Source: Callaeas wilsoni
Taxonomy: Eukaryota; Chordata; Aves; Passeriformes; Callaeidae
Assembly: GCA_013398955.1 (NCBI GenBank)
Contig: VWPU01011651.1
Location: forward strand, 1-64,000
DNA: 64,000 bases
Direction: 5' to 3'
The position numbers and the translations under genes were made by a program. The notes under the pieces were generated by a model. The model saw only the letters and a list, made by a program, of their open reading frames with translations. It was not told where the DNA came from and did not search any database. Below are positions 1 to 8,815 of this stretch, one piece after another. Every line of letters begins with the position of its first letter. Position 1 is the stretch's first letter.

Positions 1-819
1 TTCTTAAAACTTTGGTGATTGCTTTTTGGTCAGAAAAACCCTGGCAGATGGCGAAACTGTATAGCTAGACCTAAAAGATGGGTAGTAATAAGCATGGGCT
101 TGGGAGAAATGTGTGTTGGAGACATTTTGCTTTACTTTGTATTTACACTGAACGTGTGCTATTTGTGTCTGTGAGAAGCTTGTCATAGAGCTGTGTCTAA
201 CTTGTTTCTGCACAAGCCTTGAATAACAGGTCAAAAGAGTGAAATGGGAAAAAATGTGTGCACTATGTTTAAATTTAGTGTTAGCGGGGAAAGTTTTCTG
301 TCTGGAGTGTGAGCAAATGATACTGCAGAAACTCATTTATGTCCAGGTCTGTTGCTGTTGTTAGAGCTCTCAAAATGACGCCCGTGTCGTGTGGTGTCAG
401 ATATCATGTGCACTGTGACTCAGCAATTTGTGAGCTGCTCAGCAGGCTACTCAGTGCCAGTACACATTCTGTAGACCTTTTCCCTGAAACCAGTTTGTTA
501 CATATGCACACCGTTCTCTTATTTTTTCTGTAGTTGAAAGCATTCATTACTGTTTTCCATGCATGCTTCCTCCTTAGGATTGAATTATAGTTAGCATTAT
601 TTGTAATTTTCAGTGTTTCTACTGAGTTAACATTAGATTAAACCAGCAGGATTGACAAGTTCAGTCCCCATTGTAAAGTAAACTCATGGCAGATGTTGCT
701 AGACCACATCACTATTATGAAACTTCCCTTATATCCATAGCTACAAATGCATTTAACAGCTTGACTGTGTTTTTAGCTGCTCTCCATTCTGAACCTGTAT
801 ATGACTGCTTATTTTCCAG
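1..819 (+). other. Intronic sequence of GHITM, upstream part
   Basis: This stretch precedes the first visible GHITM exon, and its end is that exon's acceptor. I looked for the expected preceding exon, which should encode a glycine-rich helix and a run resembling EIGAIEKA, and did not find it. The stretch is therefore taken as intron. It is AT-rich with no convincing repeat or RNA gene. Confidence 0.7.
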
Positions 820-961
820 TATTTGGCCACAGTATGTGAAGGACAGAATTCAGTCTACGTACATGTACTTTGCGGGCAGCATTGGCATGACAGCTCTGTC
901 TGCTGCAGCAGTGAGCAGATCTCCTGCACTCATGAACCTCATGACAAAGGGCTCCTGGCTG
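820..961 (+). CDS. GHITM: GHITM coding exon (first in window)
   Basis: The acceptor is ...ttttccag and the donor is gtaagc. The first base completes a valine codon from the upstream exon, then the frame reads IWPQYVKDRI...GSWL. It covers the end of the matrix-side segment and a transmembrane helix of the BI-1 fold. Confidence 0.95.
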
Positions 962-3900
962 GTAAGCTTTCTTATAAAAATAAAAGTGTTTGCTGAGAAA
1001 TGCCCCCAAAGGTAATGGTTGATACATCAAAAAAAGAGAGATGTAAACTGCTTGTTGGAAAGTAAGGCAAAACTTAACCTACATTAGTGTCCTTTTCCAT
1101 AAAGACTGTTCAGGTATCCTGATGATACTTAGTGATGTAAGAGTTGGTGATTCTAGTCACATTCTAACATGTTTTTTCTGTAGTGCTTTGAGGGTTTGTC
1201 AAAGACAAACCACATGAGCAAAAAAACACTATGCTATCCTTACCAGCCTTATATATGCAAGTAAGAAGCTCTGAGAAACAGCTACCTAAAGCTAATGGCA
1301 CAGTTTCTATTGCTGTTTGTAAATAGAAACTGAGGTCCCTGTGCATTCTTACTCCTCCCTGTGTAGCTCTTTGAGAGCTGCCTCCTGTTTGCCAAGGGCC
1401 GAAACAACACTGGTAGGCTCAGTATGTATTCAGTGTTTTAAGGAGAGTGAAACAATAACAGTTAAATACCAACACCTCCATAACTTAGGGAGATTGGTTT
1501 GATAAAGCATCATTGGTGATAGAAGTTGCACACTTCTGACCAGTTTGTTAGATGTTGGTTGATTTGGCTTGTAATCATCGGTAAGAAGAGGCACTGACGT
1601 TAAAAAATAATTTGTAAACCAGGTGTTGGCTTTGGGTGGAGAAAGGTACAAGAAAAGAAGGAAGGCTTAACACATTAAGTTACATTTCAGGTACCTAAAT
1701 GAGAGTGAGGAGCAGAACCATGGTTTTTCCTTTTCTTACTTTATACAGCCAAGAGATTGTTGCCAGCATAAGCGTTAAATTTGGGCTTCTAGAAAACTGA
1801 GTAAAAATAAAATGAAAATTACTGCAAGCTAAGATCTGCAAAGATTTGACTGTAACCTTACAGGACTAAAGTCAATGAATACTCCAATTGTGAATTACAC
1901 TGCTGTTTTCAGAATAAGCGTTGACTTTTAGATGAGGAGATTAGAACAGAGACCATATGTCCACATGCTAACTTGAGCTCTGTAATGCTGTTTCTTCAGG
2001 CAATTGGTGCAACTTTTGCAGCCATGATTGGTGCTGGGATGTTGGTCAGGACCATATCCTATGAAGATAATCCAGTAGCTAAACATGCAGCATGGATGAT
2101 GCATTCAGGTACGTGGTTTCAGTGTTTGTTGTAGAGATGTCTGGGCTTCAGTGTGACCAGATGCTTACTTTAACAAAACTTCAGCTTTAAAGTAAATTTT
2201 TATATATTGCTGTAGGAGAGTTGAGATTTTTCAGGCATCAGTGAGAACTGCTCAGTGTCAGGGAAAGATGTCTTAATTGTCCTTAATAGAACTCTGTAGT
2301 GTTTTTCATAGTCTTCTAAAAGTCATGCTCAAGTTAAACTTGATACTCCGCATTGGATAAAACTAGATGGTTTCATGGCTGCTTGGTTTTGTGACTGCTT
2401 TCTAACACTGCAGCCTCTTTAAGCACTCTTGCCTATACTAACCATTCTTCACCTGTGCAGGATAGGAAGTACTTGAAAACCTGAAAAAAAGAGATTTTAG
2501 TATTAGTTTACTTCTGAGATGTGTGTCCATCAAGTATTTAAGCTTTGAGTACAGATCAATTTCTCACTAATGATGCCACCTTCAAATAACAATGGCTCTC
2601 ATTTTCAAAACTGTTTTTCCAGAAATATTTTGTAGTTCAGAAAAGACATGTGGATGTTGGGCACTGGAACCATATTTGTCTCTCCAGAGCTAACATGTCT
2701 GCCAAGAAGAAATTATGTTTATTGTAGTGATTGTTTTTAAGTGAAACAACCTAATGTGATATTAATGGACTAGATACACGTTTCCTACAAGCCTCTAACA
2801 AAAAAATCTGACTTACTTGCCTGACTAATTGTTGTATCAGAAATCTTTCCTGCTTTTCAGTGTTGCATGCTCCTAATGCTGTTATGTAGTTGATTGGTCC
2901 ATGCTCAGTATCTCTTTTTACCAGCTCTGTTTGGAACCAATTAGTAGGTTGACTTTCGTTAGTCTTTTTTTCCGACAGTCAGCTCCCTGAAGTATTCTAG
3001 TGCTAAACAAAAGTACATCATGGAACTTCAGGTTGCTAATTTATTTTGCTCCCTCCTAGATAAGAGCACAATCAAGTGCATTGGTGTTTTGTTTGGTGTG
3101 GATTAGTTTGAGCCATGCCATCTGACTGGAGATGAAAAAATCAAGTGAGTTTGGCAAGTGATGTTCCAAGTGTTACATGTGTTCTGTTTCCCTTTGCCTA
3201 GGTGTCATGGGTGCAGTGGTGGCTCCTCTGGCCTTCCTTGGTGGTCCTCTGCTGATCAGAGCTGCCTGGTACACTGCTGGAATCGTCGGGGGGCTCTCAA
3301 CTGTGGCCATGTGTGCTCCAAGCGAGAAATTCCTGAACATGGGAGGACCACTTGGCATAGGCTTAGGCTTTGTTATTGCTTCTTCAATCGGTAAGATACT
3401 GTTTCAATACTGTCATTTAAAGTAGGTGGTTATAAACTTAAGCTACTAAGGTGCCACTCACAGTTAGTTGCAGGCTGGTCTGCCCAGTGGGGATTTGCCT
3501 TAAATATAGCCCTTCCAACTCCAGCACAGCAGAAAATATTCTGTCATATTTGTTCTTGAAAACAAATGTGAAGTTATGGTTCTGGTAGATGTTAGTCTGA
3601 CAAACAGCCAATAGTGGTGCCTTGTATTTTAAATTCTGCCAGTGAGTAGGGGAGGCAGTAAATGCGATCTCAGTTCTTGATCCACTTGTTTTCCTTCATG
3701 TGTTTTGAGGCATTGTTGTAGTCATAGGTACTTTCACCTAAAGAAAAACACACAGTTCCCTAGGGTGTTCAAAGTTAATGGATCGGGTTGTGTATGTGAA
3801 ATCTTCAGTGTGCATGCTAAAGCTCTCGGTATCAAAAACACGCCGCAAACTGAGAATAGAATGCTAACTGAAAAGTGTGTGCTCCAGTGACTGAAGTTTG

Positions 3901-5052
3901 ACCTAACTCAGAGCAGCAGATCCACAGTTACCTCTAACAGTGTGGTATGTTCCTCTCCAGGATCCATGTTCTTGCCTCCCACCTCTGCTTTTGGCGCCGG
4001 CTTGTATTCGGTGGCAGTCTATGGTGGCCTGGTGCTCTTTGGCATGTTCCTGCTCTATGATACACAGCTGGTGGTCAAACGGGCAGAAACTCTGCCCCTC
4101 TACGGAGTGACTAAATACGACCCCATCAATGCGTAAGTGTTCCTTGGTACCGCGGCTGATCTCAGCGTAGGGATAAGAATTTGCCTCAAGTCAGATTGGA
4201 GTATGCTTTAAAATAGCTCTTTGTTTATTGTTCAAAAGTGTATTGCTGTTGATTGTGAAGAATCGCAGGGTTTGAAAACAACAGTGAGAAAATAGCTACT
4301 GAAGTTAAAACTGAAATCATCGTGAGAACTGCGAGAAACACAATTGAGTGTGTGGTGTCCCATGCCTCCAGCAGCACATTCTAAAATGTATTTTTGTTTT
4401 CTAAAGCATTGCTGGCAGAATTTATAGCTGCTTCCTGAAAATAAGTGTCAGTATCAGTTGAGACAAAAAAAATTAATCTGCACATAGTCATTTAGTATTT
4501 ATTAGTCTTTGTCACTAAATAAAAAAGCTGCACTGGTGTGATAGATAGGGAAAGAAGGATTGACTCTCAGTAAAGGCCAAGTCTGATTAACAAGTAACTC
4601 TCTTGTAAATGTCTGTCTGATCCTAGGTGAATTCTTACCTCCTTAATTCTGTTTTATTCTAATTAGATTAATACTGACGTTCTTGAAAATTCTTGGAGAT
4701 AAACAGATCAAAGTTCAATATAAAAGCAGAGGCTCCTGTATGAGAGCAGTATACTGTCTGTTAGGATTTCTGTAAATAGTTCTTGCTGGCAGAGGTGGTA
4801 TAACAAAATACAGGTGTTCTTTGACATACGAAGCACTGAGGAGAGTCATAGCTGGGGTTTGTTACAGATGGTTCATGCAGGTGCTCAGAATGAAGTATAA
4901 TGATGTGAAACACCAAATAATACTGTCTGTTCAACAGTACTAACTGTGGTTTCTTGGTTTTTAGATGCCTGGGTATCTACACCGATACACTGAACATCTT
5001 CATTCGGGTGGCCACCATGCTTGCAGGTGGTGGAGGTGGCAGGAAAAAGTAA
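820..5052 (+). CDS. GHITM: GHITM (TMBIM5), 3' portion: mitochondrial BI-1 family membrane protein
   Basis: Five coding exons (820-961, 2000-2108, 3202-3390, 3961-4132, 4965-5052) join in phase into the C-terminal 232 or so codons of GHITM; the mitochondrial targeting N-terminus and first exons lie left of the window. GHITM is a multi-pass protein of the inner mitochondrial membrane in the Bax-inhibitor-1/TMBIM family, linked to cristae organisation, cytochrome c retention and Ca2+/H+ exchange. The translation carries the family signatures WPQYVKDRI, GSIG.TALSA, AAWYTAGIVGGLSTVAMCAP, MFLLYDTQ and DTLNIF, and ends in RKK. The two acidic residues expected for the di-aspartyl pH/Ca2+ sensor are present (codons at 4059-4061 in LLYDTQ and 4984-4986 in TDTLNIF). 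All introns are GT-AG. One oddity is a five-glycine run just before the terminal RKK. Identification is very secure; the missing 5' end is a window effect, not a break in the gene. Confidence 0.97.
2000..2108 (+). CDS. GHITM: GHITM coding exon
   Basis: The acceptor is tttcttcag and the donor is gtacgt. The frame is AIGATFAAMIGAGMLVRT, a transmembrane helix, followed by a polar loop and HS. It ends in phase 1. Confidence 0.95.
3202..3390 (+). CDS. GHITM: GHITM coding exon (BI-1 core)
   Basis: The acceptor is tttgcctag and the donor is gtaaga. It encodes GVMGAVVAPLAFLGGPLLIR and then the near-invariant AAWYTAGIVGGLSTVAMCAP and SEKFLNMGGPLGIG blocks, which are the most conserved part of the protein. 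Confidence 0.96.
3961..4132 (+). CDS. GHITM: GHITM coding exon (LLYDTQ motif)
   Basis: The acceptor is tcctctccag and the donor is gtaagt. It encodes GSMFLPPTSAFGAGLYSVAV, then the helix ending in MFLLYDTQ, then KRAETLPLYGVTKYDPINA. The YDTQ aspartate is one of the family's two sensor acids. Confidence 0.96.
4965..5052 (+). CDS. GHITM: GHITM terminal coding exon and stop
   Basis: The acceptor is ggtttttag. The frame reads CLGIYTDTLNIFIRVATMLA, then a run of five glycines, RKK and a TAA stop at 5050-5052. It carries the second conserved aspartate (TDTLNIF). Confidence 0.96.
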
Positions 5053-5815
5053 ACAGAGACTCACCTTTGCAACTGTCTGACAGCCTACCTAGTGCACATA
5101 CTAAATAAACATTCATGGTTAAAGCAGTAATGCTCCAAGTGAGAATTTTAAAGCATTTCAGCATGTTGGTTCAGTGCAATGTGATTCAGTCTTAGTTTTT
5201 CTTCAAACACTTGCCAGCTCTGTGTTTAAAATAGTCTGAACTGCTTCTAATTGTACATTATTTTGGGAAAGTAAATTATTTTTAATATATGAATAAAATA
5301 GTCCTACCTGCTTTTCAAGGGGTTTGATGGCAGTTCAACTCTTACTTTCTTTTTTTTTTTCCTACTGTTGTTGCATAGTAAAGAAAGTAATTTTTGAACT
5401 GGTATCCCATAGGCAGATAGGGGCATAAGCTACTTTATGAAATGCTACTTAGATGCATCAATTTTCAGTTAAGTTTCATAAATTTTATTTTAGTGACATT
5501 TTCAGAAGAACTGAATAAGTTACGGATGGCACTAAATGCAATCATGACTTTGACCTGGACAGAAATTTCAGAAAGGTTTCAGCATTTGTCAGAAATGCAT
5601 TGGATTTGACAGGTTAGCTGACCAAAAAGTGTAAAGGAGACAAGATGCGGGACCTACGTAGCTTTTGTCCCATATGAACTTCAGTCTCCTTCTGCAGTAC
5701 ACATGAGAATTCCTTGCTTTAATGTTGACTGGCTATAATAGCTGGGTTATTTTGATACTAGATGTATAAAACCATTGAATGGCAATAAAGCTGTGTCTTT
5801 CTTCTGTCCAGAAGA
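5053..5815 (+). other. GHITM: GHITM 3' UTR with tandem poly(A) signals
   Basis: AATAAA occurs at 5104-5109 (about 50 nt after the stop), at 5292-5297 and at 5784-5789. The last is followed within about 20 nt by a T/GT-rich stretch (gtgtctttcttctgt), a good downstream element, so I place the main end near 5805-5815. A further AATAAA at 6146-6151 could give a longer form. Which of these is used cannot be told from sequence alone. Confidence 0.65.
5784..5789 (+). promoter_or_regulatory. GHITM: Likely main GHITM polyadenylation signal
   Basis: This is a canonical AATAAA with a GT/T-rich stretch immediately downstream, about 730 nt after the stop codon. It is the best-formed of four candidate signals. 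Confidence 0.55.
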
Positions 5816-8129
5816 CCTCCTCGTGGTCATCTCTTGGAAGCTTGTACAATTGGCACAGAAACTGGGAATTGAGGGTGGCATGATGTAAACCTCAGGATCA
5901 TAAATTTGCCATACTGTCGCGTGCTTTAGTCTAACTTTTCTCCAAATTGTTAAACTTGGTCTAAAAGAAATGTTCCCTAACAGTGAAATTGATTTAACAC
6001 TAAGAAATTTATACTTTCCAAATTCTATTGCTATATGTTGGAATGAAAGGGGAGTTCTTGGGTCATGAAAATTTTGACCTAATGTCAGCAGCTCATATTT
6101 TCAGTTTCTGGCAAATATGTTACGTTTATGTATTCACCTACGAACAATAAAATTCTGGCCTCACAAGTTGATTATTCTTACTTTCCCCTGTGGTAACAGA
6201 AATATTTTAGTACCCCTGCACTAACAGATTGGTGAAGAGTACTGTAAATATTTTTTTTTTTGTTATGGTTACAATTTCCTTTGTAAGAGAGTATATAAAA
6301 ATCTGCAAGGATGATTCTCAGTTTCACTGGCTAGCACTTTTGTGGGGGTTTTTCCCAGTTGGAAGATAGTGGCTACACTTGGAGTGGTTCTGTTGGTGTA
6401 TCCTGTTGGCCACTTATTGCAGCCAGTGCTGCTTTTATGTCTGTCACACACTGTAGTATTTTTTGACTCTTCAAACAGAGGGAAGAAAGAGTGGATTGTG
6501 AAGAACCTTGTTGCAGCTCATTTGTGCCCAGAAATTATAAAGTACAGTCTAGTTCCTGGCACTATTACAGCTGGAGGAACATCTGTAGTTCTTAGAAGAA
6601 GAAATCTTTGGATTATGTGAGTTGTAAGTAGCCTGTTCGGAGAGTTTTATCTCTTTAAGTAATTTGATACTCTTTAATTTCAACGTACTTTTACTGTAGC
6701 TGAACACAGCAGTGTGCTTGTCCTCAAATTCTGAAATGTACCGGGAGCTGTCTTAAAATTCTGATATTCATGGTTGTTACAAAAGAAAACTCGGGCAAAA
6801 GAGCTTTTGTCCAGATTCTGAGGCTGAAGTTTTAGAGGTTGACTATGAACCGTGGGAGGGATTCTGGACTGTTTGGAATAGTGAGGTGTAGAAACCACCA
6901 CACTGCTTATGGGAAGTGTTTGCATGGAAAGTGAGACTAACGGGAAATGTAATAACCTTTTGAGAAATAGTGCCTGAAGGAACATGAGCATCACTTGTGC
7001 TCAGTCTTGTGGAAAGGTGTGATTTGGCTTCCGTAGATGAGATTACAGCACCCGCAGTATTTTCCTAATGTTGGGCTCCAAAAAAGGGAAAAGAAACGGA
7101 GTTGTTCCTTTACATTTGAAGTCTTAAATCAAAAATTAAGATTTGTCTTAATTAAGGCAGCTCTCATTTGATGGGAGATGAAAATCTAAAGCCAGCACTA
7201 CAGCCAGTGTTTCTGTATTGTCAGTTACAGCGAATGACACTTGGCACACCTACTTATGACCATAAAACTGCAGGATTTTTTGCAGGTCCAGACATGACTC
7301 ATCGATATGTAAATCGAATTTGGCTAAAAATTCCCCACCTTTTACAGTAATTCCTTATTATGTGTGCCAAAAGACATTAAAGACGTAAACATTGTGTTTA
7401 GTCCACAATTTAATTAAATTCTGATCCTTGCTACTGATTATAGCTGGTTTCTAAGTGTTTTCATGATGTTTCAAGTAATTCTTTTAAATCATGATCTAAA
7501 TAAGTGGCTACATAATGTTTAATAATTTTCTTCAATTTTATCAAGAATATAAACCAATTATTTTCCTAAGAAAGTGTTCTTCACAGTCAGCTAGTATAAT
7601 TAAGAAGGCCAGATCCAACTGACACAGATACTTTAAGCTTGCATAGCAGAATTCAACATGAAATTTAGATCTTACCTCGTGAAATTACTGAATGTAATTA
7701 GCTTTGCAATTTTCATCCAGCTTGCCCCACCTTTAATGCTGCTGAAAGCTGTCAGGTAATATGCACTTACCTTCATAAAACCTTTGTAATAGTTCACTTA
7801 AAACACAGTAACAGGACATGCCTGGTGTCTTTATGTAACTTGAATTGGTCCCAAGACAAAGATTATTCCTTCCTGTTCCTGCTGTCATTAAAGAGCAGAA
7901 CAATTTTTTTTAACTCTTCAATATTTGAAAATAATTTAGGAATACAGCATAATTTTCCTCGAACTTCAGTTTATAGCAAACTTGGAATTTAGAAATTGTT
8001 GCCATAAGTTCACTTCAAATTTTGATATAGACCATCTGGAAATAAAAAAGAGGAATGTGTTTAAATAACCCCTCAACATAGTATTTAAGTAAGAGCTGGA
8101 TTTTTATTTCAGTATTCAACCATGTGAGT
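5816..8129. other. Intergenic, GHITM to NUMT
   Basis: This is AT-rich sequence. It contains one additional AATAAA (6146-6151) and T-rich runs near 6250. A 92-codon + frame at 6342-6620 and a 104-codon minus frame at 6680-6994 show no domain or splice context that I recognise. Nothing else is supported. Confidence 0.5.
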
Positions 8130-8815
8130 GACCTTTAGTTATTGTAAGAAAGCGAGATAGGGAAAGCTCTTCCTATCCTTTTGTACTGGGAAGAGTTCAT
8201 CATAGATAGAATCTGACCTGGATTGCTCCAGTCTGAACTCAGATCACATAAGACTGTTAATCGTTGAACAAACGAACCTGTGGTAGTGGCTGCACCGCTA
8301 GGATGTCCTGATCCAGCATCGAGGTCGTAAACCTCCTCGTTGATGCGGACTCTCGGAGGAGATTGCGCTGTTATCCCTGGCATAGCTTGGTCTCTTGATC
8401 TATTACATTGGGTCTGGATGCTACTAGCACGTTGAGGGGTTGCTCTTAGCCTAGAGGCATGGTCCAAGTTTTGGAAGATTTCTTTTTTGCCAAGGTCGCC
8501 CCAACGAAAAAATGCAGCGCAGTGGCCTATGACAGAGAGTGAGCCCAGTGGGTGTGAATGTGTTTGGGGTGGTTGCTGAGTTTGAAGTTCCACAGGGTCT
8601 TCTTATGGGTTTATCCCTGCTTTTGCACAGGGAGATCAATTTCACTGATTGCCTGTAAGAGACAGTTAAGACCTCGTTTAGCCATTCATACAAGTCTTGA
8701 TTTATGGGACAAGTGATTGTGCTACCTTTGCGCAGTTAGGATACCACGGCCGTTGAACACTAGGTCACCGGGCAGGCATCATCTTCAATACTTGTTTATT
8801 GGTTTGCTGAAGACA
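8130..8815 (-). pseudogene. Nuclear mitochondrial insertion (NUMT) of 16S rRNA, reverse orientation
   Basis: Read on the minus strand this is the 3' half of vertebrate mitochondrial large-subunit rRNA. Recognisable conserved stretches include the peptidyl-transferase region (atgtgatctgagttcagact, minus strand), the segment giving rise to gatcaggacatcc, and the block around ccgtggtatcctaactgcgc. It is embedded in nuclear sequence: GHITM lies upstream, no mitochondrial tRNA-Leu follows, and the left flank is ordinary AT-rich DNA. It is therefore a NUMT, not a functional rRNA. Boundaries are approximate by some tens of bases because I judged them by loss of rRNA-like sequence. A nested 24-codon humanin-like frame is listed separately. 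The long minus-strand frames of 80 and 152 codons here are by-products of rRNA sequence. Confidence 0.92.
8611..8685 (-). CDS. Humanin-like 24-codon ORF within the NUMT
   Basis: On the minus strand an ATG at 8685-8683 opens a 24-codon frame ending in TAA at 8613-8611. It sits at the place in 16S rRNA where humanin (MT-RNR2) is encoded. The peptide begins MAKRGLNCLL and ends ISEIDLPVQKQG. It has the same length as human humanin and keeps Cys8, Leu9, Leu10, Ser14, the EIDLPV core and a basic tail residue, positions that matter for BAX and receptor binding in the human peptide. There is no AGR, ATA or TGA codon, so nuclear and vertebrate mitochondrial codes give the same peptide. Human has comparable nuclear copies (MTRNR2L family). 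An overlapping upstream ATG four bases earlier opens a 3-codon frame and could lower initiation. Whether it is transcribed is unknown; an intact 75-base frame can survive by chance. Confidence 0.45.
   Translation of the reverse strand: MAKRGLNCLLQAISEIDLPVQKQG

Larger units (their letters stand above)
962..4964 (+). other. GHITM introns in the window
   Basis: Four GT-AG introns occupy 962-1999, 2109-3201, 3391-3960 and 4133-4964. Short open frames inside them have no recognisable content. I scanned them for C/D-box snoRNA pairs because mitochondrial housekeeping genes sometimes host them, and found no box C followed by box D at a suitable distance. Confidence 0.8.

Noticed and set aside
1117..1145. 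Possible C/D-box snoRNA (tgatga) in a GHITM intron
   Set aside because: No box D (ctga) follows at the required distance and there is no terminal stem.
6342..6620. 92-codon + frame with a hydrophobic stretch downstream of GHITM
   Set aside because: It lies beyond the likely GHITM poly(A) site, with no homology recognised; its length is within chance expectation.
8135..8593. 152-codon minus-strand frame
   Set aside because: It lies wholly inside the 16S rRNA NUMT; the translation is a by-product of rRNA sequence.
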